A stretch of DNA of 26,356 nt from GCA-002790365 sp964486645 (GCA_964486645.1 CAZAOG010000022.1:1-26356); one strand, 5' to 3'; positions 16,560-25,170 are shown, numbered from the stretch's first letter. Translations and numbers: made by a program. The notes: generated from the sequence alone by a model not told the origin.

Positions 16560-17594
16560 GTGGAAAAAATTATATCTATGCCGGAATATAATCCCCGAAT
16601 CTTAATAGTCCGCACCGACAGAATCGGTGATGTGGTTTTATCGACTCCTCTGCCGGAAGCCGTAAAGAAGAAGTATCCCGGCGGCTTTGTGGCGGTTATG
16701 GTTAGCAATTATTCGAAAGATATCTACCTAAATAATCCCTATGTTGACGAAATAATAATTGCCGATGCGGAAGGTATTTCTTTCTTTAAATTATTAAAAA
16801 AGATAAGATCAAAAAGATTTACTCATTCGCTGTCGCTTTTACCGACCGAAAAAATAAATTGGCTTTTGTTTTTGTCGGGTATTAAAAAAAGAATAGGAGT
16901 CGGGTATAAGTTTTATCAATTTTTAACGAATACCAAAAGTGTATTTAGGAATAAATACAAGCCGCTCAGACACGAAGGTGATTATTGCCTGGATGAAATT
17001 AGAAAAATCGGTATAGAACCGGAAAATTTTGACGAAAACATCTATTTGTCGGAAGAAGAAAAAGAAAAAAATAAAAACTATAAGCATTCCGTTTGTCCCG
17101 GCGGTGAAATATTAATTGGAATAAATACAACCAGCGGCAACAGCGCGCCAAATTTAACCATAGATGAATATTCAAATCTAATTGCCGGTTTAAAAAAACT
17201 TACAGGTGTAAAATTAGCTGTAACCGACCTGAATCCCCGCAAAGCTGTTTTAGATATCGAGGGAGTTATTTATCCGAATATTGGAAATTCACTCAGAGAA
17301 TCAATAATTAAATTCAAGGCTTTGGATTTGTTAATTTCATCAAGCACAGGACCTATGCACATTGCTGCCGGATTAAAAGTAAAAACTCTTTCTCTTTTTT
17401 GTCCGCTTACGGCGTGTTCGCCGGATTTATGGGCACCCAAAGGAAATGAATCTTATATTTTGCTGCCGGAAGATGATTATTGTAAGAATAAATGTCCCGG
17501 AGACCCTAAATTATGCGATTTTTCCGGTTCGAAAAGAATAAATGCCGAAGTAATAATTGAGAAAGTAAAAAATATTTTCAATTTGGAAAAATAA
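16560..17594 (+). CDS. Family 9 glycosyltransferase (heptosyltransferase-like)
   Basis: A 344-residue GT-B enzyme resembling WaaC/WaaF ADP-heptose:LPS transferases, which build the inner core of lipopolysaccharide at the cytosolic face of the inner membrane. The start motif ILIVRTDRIGDVVLSTPLP is the classical GT9 N-terminus. LINATSG-type donor binding is seen as IGINTTSGNS, and DLLISSSTGPMHIAAGL is the conserved C-lobe block. A Cys-rich tail segment (CKNKCPGDPKLC) is present. The start is GTG; an ATG six codons later is an alternative. It is read from the AT-rich spacer shared with the divergent methyltransferase, and the glycerate kinase gene follows two bases after its stop. Confidence 0.87.
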   Translation: MEKIISMPEYNPRILIVRTDRIGDVVLSTPLPEAVKKKYPGGFVAVMVSNYSKDIYLNNPYVDEIIIADAEGISFFKLLKKIRSKRFTHSLSLLPTEKINWLLFLSGIKKRIGVGYKFYQFLTNTKSVFRNKYKPLRHEGDYCLDEIRKIGIEPENFDENIYLSEEEKEKNKNYKHSVCPGGEILIGINTTSGNSAPNLTIDEYSNLIAGLKKLTGVKLAVTDLNPRKAVLDIEGVIYPNIGNSLRESIIKFKALDLLISSSTGPMHIAAGLKVKTLSLFCPLTACSPDLWAPKGNESYILLPEDDYCKNKCPGDPKLCDFSGSKRINAEVIIEKVKNIFNLEK

Positions 17595-17596
17595 TT

Positions 17597-18727
17597 ATGT
17601 ACAAAAGGAAAATACTGCTTGCTCCCAACAGTTTCAAGGAATGCGCCGATTCAATGGAAATTACGGAATTATTCGAAAAATATTTAATTAAAAACGATAA
17701 TGTTGAAATTGAGAAATATCCTATCAGCGACGGGGGAGACGGCTTTTTAAAAACCATAAAATATAATTCTGAAGTGACCGAGCTAAAATACTCAATTACA
17801 ACTCCTTATGACGATTCAAAATTTGAATGCGAGGTCTTATTCGATAAAATAAATAAAACTTTATTTATAGAATCCGCTATGGCACTCGGTCTCCAATTGA
17901 TCCCGAAAGAAAAGAGACATCCTTTATGCTTATCTTCAAAAGGTATGGGAGAGTTATTGGAGCAGGTAAATAAATCTGTAATTAAAAATGAAATTGATGT
18001 TAATAAAGTTATAGTGGGAATAGGCGGAACCGGCACAAACGATTTGGGTTTAGGGATGTGTTCCGTATTCGGGTTGAAACTGACGGATATTTACGGAAAA
18101 GAGCCGGAAGTAATTCCCGAAAATTATCCCAAAACAAATAATATATTGTGGAGCAGTCCAAAATTACGTTTTAAGATAGTAGCGCTTGTAGATGTAAAGA
18201 ACCCGCTTTTGGGAGATTCCGGTGCTACCCGTCAATTTGCCGAACAAAAAGGTGCTTCGGAGGAAGAAATTAAAATATTAGAAACCGGTTTTGCCAACAT
18301 CATTAACATATTGAAAAATAATGGAATAAGGGAATCGTTTAATTCACTATCCGGTGCAGGCGGAGGATTAGCAGCCGGTTTATCACTTTTTCTTAATGCC
18401 GAATGTGTTTCATCTTTTGAAAATATCGGGACGGACGAAAAACTGATTGATTTAATGGAGCAAGCTGATTTTATTTTGACCGGGGAAGGTAAATTTGACG
18501 AAACTTCGCTTTTTGGAAAGGGAGCAAGCGCGGTTATCAAATTATCGGAACAATTAAACAAAAAAGTTTTTTTATGCTGCGGAAATATTGATGAAAATTC
18601 GGTTAAAAATTATAAAAATGTAATTCCGATAGAAATGAATGAATTTACACACGAAAAAGAATACAGGAAATACATTGAAAATGAAATAAAAACGGCGTGC
18701 GGTAAAATAATCGCTCAAATTTCTTAA
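17597..18727 (+). CDS. Glycerate kinase (GlxK/GarK family)
   Basis: A 376-residue cytosolic kinase of the GlxK/GarK fold, whose members phosphorylate D-glycerate, usually to 2-phosphoglycerate, with ATP. Family blocks in order: LLAPNSFKECADSMEI (8-22; classical PDSFK), YPISDGGDG (41-49), GIGGTGTNDLG (141-151; classical GGSATNDGG), LSGAGGGLAAGLSLFL, and LTGEGKFDETSLFGKGA. All glycine-rich blocks are kept, with small changes (Asp to Asn in the first, Ser-Ala to Thr-Gly in the third), so activity is likely. The two-base gap to the GT9 gene implies one transcript, but no metabolic link between the two is obvious. Confidence 0.87.
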   Translation: MYKRKILLAPNSFKECADSMEITELFEKYLIKNDNVEIEKYPISDGGDGFLKTIKYNSEVTELKYSITTPYDDSKFECEVLFDKINKTLFIESAMALGLQLIPKEKRHPLCLSSKGMGELLEQVNKSVIKNEIDVNKVIVGIGGTGTNDLGLGMCSVFGLKLTDIYGKEPEVIPENYPKTNNILWSSPKLRFKIVALVDVKNPLLGDSGATRQFAEQKGASEEEIKILETGFANIINILKNNGIRESFNSLSGAGGGLAAGLSLFLNAECVSSFENIGTDEKLIDLMEQADFILTGEGKFDETSLFGKGASAVIKLSEQLNKKVFLCCGNIDENSVKNYKNVIPIEMNEFTHEKEYRKYIENEIKTACGKIIAQIS

Positions 18728-18798
18728 TAGAATAAAAATCAATTTAATTTTATTAAATTGCAGTAATAATTATAAATTTCTTAACGAAATAAAAAACT

Positions 18799-19638
18799 AT
18801 GAAACAATATCTCGATTTGGTAAAGCTTGTGTTAAATGAGGGTGTATTAAAGAAAAATAGGACGGGGATAGACACAATTTCTTATTTCGGAGCTTTTTAT
18901 AAGGTTGATCTTTCCGAAGGATTTCCACTTTTAACGACAAAAAGAATGTATTGGAATTCACTTTTACACGAAATGCTTTGGTACCTTTCGGGTGAAAACC
19001 ACATTAGAAATTTGAGAAAAAAAACAAAAATTTGGGATGCCTGGGCCGACGAAGACGGAAATCTTGACACCGCTTACGGGTATTACTGGCGGCATTTTCC
19101 GAGTGCGTCTAAAAATGAAAAAGGTGAGTGGGAAGTAAAAGAAATAGACCAAATTCAGTATGTAATTGACGAGATTAGGAAAAATCCAAACAGCAGGCGA
19201 CTTGTTGTTACAGCCTGGGAACCCGGAAATGCAATTACAAGCAAACTTCCTCCTTGTCATTACACGTATACTTTTAATGTTTCAAACGGTAAATTAAATT
19301 GCCATTTAACTCAGCGTTCGGGAGATATTGCGCTCGGTATTCCGTTTAATCTTGCCGCTTATTCTTTGTTAACACAAATTATTGCGCAGGAAGTAGATTT
19401 GGAACTTGGATATTTTGCGCACACAATTGTCGATGCACACATTTATTACGCCGAAGAAGGATCGCCGAATGAAAGATATGACCACAGCAGGGGATTAAGA
19501 GAACAACTGAAAAGAGAGCCGTTGGAACTGCCGAAATTAGTTATCGATAAAAAACCGATAGATGAATTGGTCTTTGAAGATTTTGAACTTCAAAATTATC
19601 GGCATCACGATAAAATTAAGTTTGAGGTTGCCGTTTGA
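18799..19638 (+). CDS. thyA: Thymidylate synthase
   Basis: Folate-dependent enzyme that methylates dUMP to dTMP using methylene-tetrahydrofolate, yielding dihydrofolate. It has 279 residues against 264 in E. coli; the extra length lies in a small insert around 100-118. Conserved parts: NRTGIDT (20-26), FPLLTTKRMYW (42-52), R133-R134 and the nucleophile Cys153 in PPCHYTY, Q172-RSGD (phosphate binding; the usual residue after S is C or V), LGIPFN to Asn184, and HIYY (214-217). The C-terminus ends in the conserved VAV. It is the first gene of a three-gene operon; its stop overlaps the folA start as TTGA. Confidence 0.96.
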   Translation: MKQYLDLVKLVLNEGVLKKNRTGIDTISYFGAFYKVDLSEGFPLLTTKRMYWNSLLHEMLWYLSGENHIRNLRKKTKIWDAWADEDGNLDTAYGYYWRHFPSASKNEKGEWEVKEIDQIQYVIDEIRKNPNSRRLVVTAWEPGNAITSKLPPCHYTYTFNVSNGKLNCHLTQRSGDIALGIPFNLAAYSLLTQIIAQEVDLELGYFAHTIVDAHIYYAEEGSPNERYDHSRGLREQLKREPLELPKLVIDKKPIDELVFEDFELQNYRHHDKIKFEVAV

Positions 19639-20114
19639 GAAAAATAATTATTTCCGCTGTTGCTAAAAATGGTGTGATAGGCAAAAATAACGGTGAATTG
19701 CCCTGGCATATCAGCGAAGAATTCCGTCATTTTAAGCAAACGACTTTGGGAAGTCCGATTATAATGGGCAGAAAATCATTTGATGCTCTCGGAAAACCTT
19801 TACCGAAGCGCGAAAATATTGTAATTTCAAGAAACAGTGGACTTGTTTATCCATTTAATGAAATTAAAATATTTAATAGTTTAAATAAAGCGTTTGAATA
19901 CTGTGAAGATAAAAATTATGAAAAAGTATTTGTTATCGGCGGGGGACAAATTTACGCCCGGGCAATTTCACTGGTTGACGAAATGATTATTTCCAGACTA
20001 TTTTTTGAAGCTGAAGGAGAGGTTTATTTTCCAAAATTCAACGAAGATGAATGGTTAATTACAAAAAGAGATAAACGAGAACAATTTGAAATATTATGGT
20101 ATAGAAGAAAATAA
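19635..20114 (+). CDS. folA: Dihydrofolate reductase
   Basis: NADPH-dependent reduction of dihydrofolate to tetrahydrofolate, recycling the product of the preceding thymidylate synthase. At 159 residues it equals the E. coli enzyme (159). Visible: the ISAVAKNGVIGKN start, ELPWHISEEFRHFK with Trp24 and Glu29 at the position of E. coli Asp27 (Glu is also found there in many homologues), PIIMGRKSFDALG (41-53), and VIGGGQIYARAI (NADPH site). The start is TTG, overlapping the thyA stop, and the stop overlaps the mutL start as TAATG. Translational coupling of all three genes is likely. Confidence 0.96.
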   Translation: MRKIIISAVAKNGVIGKNNGELPWHISEEFRHFKQTTLGSPIIMGRKSFDALGKPLPKRENIVISRNSGLVYPFNEIKIFNSLNKAFEYCEDKNYEKVFVIGGGQIYARAISLVDEMIISRLFFEAEGEVYFPKFNEDEWLITKRDKREQFEILWYRRK

Positions 20115-21964
20115 TGTCATCAATTAAAATTTTACCCGAAAATATAGTTAATAAAATTGCAGCAGGTGAAGTCGTGCAGCGCCCTGAGTCCGTCGTAAAA
20201 GAACTGATGGAAAACGCGATTGATTCCGGCGCAAAAAATATAGACGTTTTTATTAAAAACGCAGGTAAGTCCTTAATCCAAGTGTGCGATGACGGCACGG
20301 GAATGACGGAAGAAGATGCGGTCCTTTCGGTCCAGAAACACGCTACAAGCAAAATCTCTAATTTTGATGACCTCAACTCACTCGGCACACTTGGTTTCCG
20401 TGGAGAAGCGTTAAGTTCCATCGTAGCCGTAAGTCAATTGGAAGTTAAAACTCAGACCGAAGATGAAGATCTCGGTACTTGGATAAAAGTAAGCGATAAA
20501 GGAGAAATTACTTCGGAAAAAGGTTCATTTGTAAAAGGAACTTCCGTGATTGTAAAAAATCTTTTTTATAACGTTCCGGCAAGAATAAAATTCCTTAAAA
20601 CAAATCAAACGGAGTTCAGACACATAAGCGATACTTTTAAAAAAATTGCACTGGGACACTGGGGAATTTCGTTCAAATTATACAACGATAAAGATGTAAT
20701 ATTCGATTTCCGGTCGGGTGACTTGGAAAAAAGAATAGGACAAATTTTTGCGGACAATATGTCGGATGCACTTATTAAAGTGGAAGAAAATACCGATATC
20801 TTTTCCGTTACGGGATATATCGGCAAACCGGCTATGTTGAAAAGCTGCAAAGGAGATCAGTACATTTTTATAAACAATAGATATGTAATAAACAGACAGA
20901 TAAATCATGCCGTTTTTACGGCGTACGAATCTGTTTTAAAGAAAGGCGACTATCCGTTCTTCGTTCTTTTCTTGGATATTGAGCCCGACAAAATTGACGT
21001 AAATATTCACCCTTCAAAAATGGAAGTTAAATTTGACGATGAAAAAAGCATTTATAATTTATTGCTGGCAATAATAAGGAAAAATTTGGGTGTTCAGAAT
21101 TTGGTTTATAACGAATCGGAAGCAGAGGCGGTTGTCGATTACGAATCTGCATTAGAGGGAAAATCCGGATTGAAAAATATTTTCAATTCCAATTTTGTTA
21201 TTAACAGGCAGAATACGTCAAACAAAACAAATTATTCCGATGAAGAACTGGACAGACTTTTCGGAAATATACAGGACGATGCTTTGAACAAAACTCAACC
21301 CGTAGTTATTGACCACCCGTTTTCTCAACCCGTTCAAAAAGAATATTTACATAGAGTTAATAATATTGAAGATGAAGAAAATGAAACGGGACGTTCTTCG
21401 TTTATTTTTCAGCTTCACGACAAATATATTTTATCCCAAATTAAAAGCGGATTGATTGTCATCGACCAAAATGCAGCCCACAGAAGAATTTTGTTTGAGA
21501 AAGCTTTTCGTCAATTAAAAACCGGACTGCCTTTTTCGCAGCAATTGCTTTTCCCTCGCAAGCTGGAACTTGACCGGGAAAAATTTGATTTGTTGAAAGA
21601 GATATTGACTCCGGTTATAAATTTGGGATTTTCAATTGCATTTTTAAGGGGTACTAATATTGAGATAAGAGGTGTACCCGAGGATGTAAAACACAGAAAA
21701 GAGGACAAAATTTTATTGGATATTTTAAATAAATTATCCGAGTTAAAAAAAGACGATGAAAAATCAATAGAAGAAAATTTAGCAAAAGTTTATTCCGAAG
21801 CGGCGGCAATAAAGGAAAATACATCATTAAACGAAAAAGAAATGCGTTCGCTTATTGACCATCTTTTTTCATCTTCAAAGCCTTATATTTGTCCGAACGG
21901 AAGACCGACGCTTATAAAAATATCTTTAACAGAATTCAGCAGGCGTTTCGGTAATACAAATTAA
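20114..21964 (+). CDS. mutL: DNA mismatch repair protein MutL, C-terminal nuclease motifs altered
   Basis: GHKL ATPase that links MutS mismatch recognition to strand removal. 616 residues. ATPase motifs are intact: KELMENAIDSGA (29-40; catalytic Glu30), DDGTGM (59-64), KHATSK (75-80) and GFRGEAL (94-100). The dimerisation domain is present at the C-terminus, but the metal-site motifs of the nicking endonuclease found in most bacterial MutL are changed: DQHAAHER is here D451-Q-N-A-A-H-R-R458 (His to Asn453, Glu to Arg457), the ACRAAIK block has Glu562 for Cys, and CPHGRP is C593-P-N-G-R-P. It may be nick-inactive. Third gene of the thyA-folA-mutL unit. Confidence 0.95.
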   Translation: MSSIKILPENIVNKIAAGEVVQRPESVVKELMENAIDSGAKNIDVFIKNAGKSLIQVCDDGTGMTEEDAVLSVQKHATSKISNFDDLNSLGTLGFRGEALSSIVAVSQLEVKTQTEDEDLGTWIKVSDKGEITSEKGSFVKGTSVIVKNLFYNVPARIKFLKTNQTEFRHISDTFKKIALGHWGISFKLYNDKDVIFDFRSGDLEKRIGQIFADNMSDALIKVEENTDIFSVTGYIGKPAMLKSCKGDQYIFINNRYVINRQINHAVFTAYESVLKKGDYPFFVLFLDIEPDKIDVNIHPSKMEVKFDDEKSIYNLLLAIIRKNLGVQNLVYNESEAEAVVDYESALEGKSGLKNIFNSNFVINRQNTSNKTNYSDEELDRLFGNIQDDALNKTQPVVIDHPFSQPVQKEYLHRVNNIEDEENETGRSSFIFQLHDKYILSQIKSGLIVIDQNAAHRRILFEKAFRQLKTGLPFSQQLLFPRKLELDREKFDLLKEILTPVINLGFSIAFLRGTNIEIRGVPEDVKHRKEDKILLDILNKLSELKKDDEKSIEENLAKVYSEAAAIKENTSLNEKEMRSLIDHLFSSSKPYICPNGRPTLIKISLTEFSRRFGNTN

Positions 21965-22025
21965 TTGCAATTATGGTAATATTAATTTTTTATATTTAAA
22001 GAGAATTTAATAATAGGTAAAAAAT

Positions 22026-23681
22026 ATGGCTGATCAAGAATATAATATTAGACGAAAAGAATATGACAAAGCGGCAAATTCTTCCAAGACTACAGGAATG
22101 AAATTTACAACCGTAAGCGGGGAAGACGTTGAATGTTTTTACGGACCCGATGATATTGAAAACATAAATTATTTAAGCGAAATAGGATTCCCCGGTGAAT
22201 ACCCGTTTACAAGGGGAATACACCCTAACGGTTACCGCGGTAAAATTTGGACGATGAGGCAGTTTGCAGGTTTCGGCTCGCCGGAAGACACTAACAGAAG
22301 ATTCCATTACTTGCTAAATAAAGGACAGACCGGTCTTTCCGTTGCTTTTGATCTTCCTACTTTAATGGGCTGGGATGCCGATGCTCCTCTAAGCGAAGGT
22401 GAAGTGGGAATTTGCGGTGTTTCCGTCTCCTCACTCCAGGATATGGAAATACTTTTTGATAAAATTCCTCTGGATAAAGTTTCCACTTCGATGACAATCA
22501 ATTCTCCCGCTGCAATGATTTTCGCTTTTTATCTCTCGGCTGCAAGAAAGAACGGAATTTCTTTTGATAAACTCCGCGGGACTTTGCAAAACGATATTTT
22601 AAAAGAGTACATCGCTCAAAAAGAATATATCTATCCGCCGCTTCCTTCAATGAGAATTATCACCGATATGATTGAATACTGCACAAATGAAGTGCCTTTG
22701 TGGAACCCGGTTTCAATCAGCGGCTATCATATTCGTGAAGCCGGTTCAACTTCGGTTCAGGAGTTGGCTTACACGCTTGCCGACGGGTTTGCGTACATCG
22801 AAGCTTGCATCGATAGGGGAATGGATGTTGACAAGTTTGCTCCGCGTTTGTCTTTCTTCTTCAATTCTCATCTCGACTTCTTTGAGGAAATAGCAAAATT
22901 CAGAGCAGCAAGAAAAATTTATGCAAAAAGAATGAAAGAAAAGTACGGTGCCAAAAATCCGCGTTCCTGGTGGTTAAGATTTCACACGCAGACGGCAGGT
23001 TGTACTTTAACCGCGCAGCAGCCGGAAAACAATATTGTAAGAACGGCATACCAAGCTTTAGCCGGAGTCCTGGGCGGTACACAGTCGCTGCACACTAACT
23101 CAATGGATGAAACTTTAGCATTGCCGAGTGAAAAAGCAGTTAAAATTGCGCTGCGGACTCAGCAATTAATTGCTTACGAAACAGGTGTTATAAACACAGT
23201 CGATCCGTTGGGCGGAAGTTATTTTGTTGAATCGCTAACATGTAAAATGGAAGAAGGTGCAAATGAAATATTTAACGAAATAGATTCTCTCGGCGGTGTA
23301 ATACCTGCAATAGAAGTCGGCTATTTCCAAAAAGAAATTGCGGATGCTGCATATAAATACCAACGCGCGGTGGAAAACAAAGAAAAGTTTATTGTGGGTG
23401 TTAACGAATTTATAGAAGAAAATGAAAAAATTGAAATTCCGATATTAACGGTTTCTCCTGAAGTACAGGAAAAACAGATGAAAAGATTAGGCGAGTTAAA
23501 ACAGAGCAGAAATAAAGAAGCGGTAGAGCAGAGTATAAGAGATATAAAAGATGCCGCCGTTAACAACAAAAACTTAATGCCTGTATTTATTGATGCAGCC
23601 CAAAATTATGTAACATTGGGCGAAATGGTGAAAGTGCTGAAAGAAGTGTTCGGTATTTACGAAGAAGCGTCGATCTTTTAA
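22026..23681 (+). CDS. B12-dependent acyl-CoA mutase large subunit, isobutyryl-CoA mutase type (methylmalonyl-CoA mutase family)
   Basis: Adenosylcobalamin-dependent carbon-skeleton mutase. The 551 residues cover the substrate-binding TIM barrel only (YPFTRGIHP, WTMRQFAGF, QTAGCTLTAQQPENN, GGTQSLHTNSMDE are family blocks); the C-terminal B12 domain is absent, so a separate small subunit encoded elsewhere is required. Substrate specificity residues: Phe80 in TMRQF80AGF and Gln198 in KEYIAQ198. Methylmalonyl-CoA mutase has Tyr and Arg here (Tyr89, Arg207 in the Propionibacterium enzyme), while IcmA has Phe80 and Gln198. The protein therefore probably interconverts isobutyryl-CoA and butyryl-CoA; homology names alone would suggest methylmalonyl-CoA. 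An AGG lies before the ATG. It stands 61 bases after mutL. Confidence 0.9.
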   Translation: MADQEYNIRRKEYDKAANSSKTTGMKFTTVSGEDVECFYGPDDIENINYLSEIGFPGEYPFTRGIHPNGYRGKIWTMRQFAGFGSPEDTNRRFHYLLNKGQTGLSVAFDLPTLMGWDADAPLSEGEVGICGVSVSSLQDMEILFDKIPLDKVSTSMTINSPAAMIFAFYLSAARKNGISFDKLRGTLQNDILKEYIAQKEYIYPPLPSMRIITDMIEYCTNEVPLWNPVSISGYHIREAGSTSVQELAYTLADGFAYIEACIDRGMDVDKFAPRLSFFFNSHLDFFEEIAKFRAARKIYAKRMKEKYGAKNPRSWWLRFHTQTAGCTLTAQQPENNIVRTAYQALAGVLGGTQSLHTNSMDETLALPSEKAVKIALRTQQLIAYETGVINTVDPLGGSYFVESLTCKMEEGANEIFNEIDSLGGVIPAIEVGYFQKEIADAAYKYQRAVENKEKFIVGVNEFIEENEKIEIPILTVSPEVQEKQMKRLGELKQSRNKEAVEQSIRDIKDAAVNNKNLMPVFIDAAQNYVTLGEMVKVLKEVFGIYEEASIF

Positions 23682-23713
23682 TGTTTGCTTACAAAAATTT
23701 ACATTATTTATAA

Positions 23714-24940
23714 ATGATATTAGAAATTATTATTCTTGTTCTTTTAATCTTAATTTCAGGCTTTTTTACCGGCTCGGAAATCGCCTACGTTGTTGCAAAT
23801 AAAATTAAGATTGAAATTCAGGCGCGCAAAAGAAATTTATCGGCTAAAAATGCACAGTACTTCACGGAAAATCCGCAAGACTTTTTTTCAACCGTGCTGA
23901 TAGGGACAAACGTGGTTAATGTTACTTTTGCATCAATGTCTGCCGTGTTTTTGTATAATATTTTCGGACTTAGCGAATTTAATATCCTGCTGATCTCTAC
24001 TTTTGTATTATTGATTTTCGGCGAACTCTTACCTAAGTATATTGCAAGCGAACTGGCTGACAGAGTTATTTTTCTAACCTCAACACCTCTCAGGATAGTC
24101 TTTTCTATAATCCGTCCGATTGTAAAACTTTTTTCCAGCATCTCTTCTTTTTTTACGCAGAGAGCAGATGTCTCCGAAAAGAGACTGCAGAATTTATTCA
24201 GCAAAGAAAATTTTGAGTACTTGATAAACGAAAGCAAAGACGCAGGAAAAATTGACCAAAAGCAAAGCGACATTATCAGCAAGGTATTCGATCTTTCCGA
24301 ACAAAGAGTTTCAGAAGCAATGCAGCCGAGAACGGAGATTGTAGGCGTGGAAATAAATTCTACTTTTGACGAAGCCATTTCAACATTTATTGAATCAGGC
24401 TATTCAAAGCTCCCGGTTTACGAAGAAAATTTAGACAACATAAAAGGAATTATCCTTGCCTACGATGTATTTAATAAGCCGGCTAAATTAGCCGATATTA
24501 TAAGGGAAGTGGCTTTTGTTCCGGAGAGTAAAAAAAGTTTTGATATGCTGAATGAGTTTTTAGCAAAACACATTTCCTTCGCGGTTGTTGTTGATGAATT
24601 CGGTGGGACGGACGGTATCGTTACAATTGAAGATATTATTGAAGAATTGTTCGGGGAAATAAAAGACGAGTACGATGTGAAAGAAAATATTTGCAGAAGA
24701 ATTTCGGACGGTTCATATTTAATTAGCGGGAAGGTGGAAGTAGATTTTATAAACGAAAAATACGACTTAAAAATTCCCGAGGGCAATTACGAAACACTCG
24801 GCGGATATATAACGTCAAAGATTGGAAAGATTCCTCAGACACAAGAAAAATTTACGATTGACAATTTTGAAATTATAGTTGCAAAAGCAGATCACCTAAA
24901 AATTGATGTAGTAAAGCTTATTGTTAAGGAAGAAATATAG
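23714..24940 (+). CDS. CNNM/CorC-type membrane protein (DUF21, CBS pair, CorC_HlyC)
   Basis: A 408-residue inner-membrane protein with the domain order of the hemolysin-C/CorB/CNNM family, linked to Mg2+ or Co2+ transport. DUF21 occupies about 1-150, with helix blocks GFFTGSEIAYV and TVLIGTNVVNV and the GELLPK signature (103-108). The CBS pair lies at about 200-310, starting at AMQPRTEIV and ending with VVVDEFGGTDGIVTIEDIIEEL. The CorC_HlyC domain follows, with YLISGKVEVDFINE and YETLGGYI. Despite the old 'hemolysin' label, an ion-transport or efflux role is better supported for the family. It lies 32 bases downstream of the mutase gene and may share its transcript. Confidence 0.88.
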   Translation: MILEIIILVLLILISGFFTGSEIAYVVANKIKIEIQARKRNLSAKNAQYFTENPQDFFSTVLIGTNVVNVTFASMSAVFLYNIFGLSEFNILLISTFVLLIFGELLPKYIASELADRVIFLTSTPLRIVFSIIRPIVKLFSSISSFFTQRADVSEKRLQNLFSKENFEYLINESKDAGKIDQKQSDIISKVFDLSEQRVSEAMQPRTEIVGVEINSTFDEAISTFIESGYSKLPVYEENLDNIKGIILAYDVFNKPAKLADIIREVAFVPESKKSFDMLNEFLAKHISFAVVVDEFGGTDGIVTIEDIIEELFGEIKDEYDVKENICRRISDGSYLISGKVEVDFINEKYDLKIPEGNYETLGGYITSKIGKIPQTQEKFTIDNFEIIVAKADHLKIDVVKLIVKEEI

Positions 24941-25147
24941 AAACGGGGAATTGTAATCTCCGGGGATACTCTCATCACTAATATCGTGTAATCTGTCCGG
25001 AGCAATTTCCATGTCAGCAAATTCATTTATGTATGTTTCCGGAGCTTTTGTATATGAAATGCTTTTCCTCTTTCTGTTTCTTTGGAAATCATGTTTAAGG
25101 GCTTAAGCTGTCTCGTCTGAAATACGCACTGATACAACCCGGCTCAT
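24941..25147 (-). pseudogene. Broken relic reading frame, N-terminus antitoxin-like
   Basis: On the minus strand an ATG at 25147 begins MSRVVSVRISDETA and is stopped by TAA at codon 15. After that stop the same frame stays open (ALKHDFQRNRKRKSISYT, then ETYINEFADMEIAP and RLHDISDESIPGDYNSPF) into the end of the neighbouring plus-strand gene. A single AAA-to-TAA change would restore DETAKALK, which resembles the start of ribbon-helix-helix antitoxins; RLHDISDES recalls a phrase in ASCH-type small proteins. Both resemblances are by eye and weak. It could be a decayed antitoxin-like gene. Otherwise this 230-base spacer shows nothing. Confidence 0.35.
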
Positions 25148-25170
25148 AATTTATCCCATTGTAAATAATC

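Noticed and set aside
18232..18561. Antisense frame of 109 codons in the glycerate kinase gene
   Set aside because: Low-complexity Ser/Pro/Ala product with no motif; the sense frame carries all kinase blocks.
18740..18760. Inverted repeat after the glycerate kinase gene as a terminator
   Set aside because: The stem is A/T only apart from one pair and is not followed by a T-run, so it is too weak to call.
23818..24378. Long antisense frame (186 codons) opposite the CNNM-type gene
   Set aside because: It lies wholly within a well-supported gene, has no family resemblance, and is rich in Ser, Leu and Lys as expected of a shadow frame.
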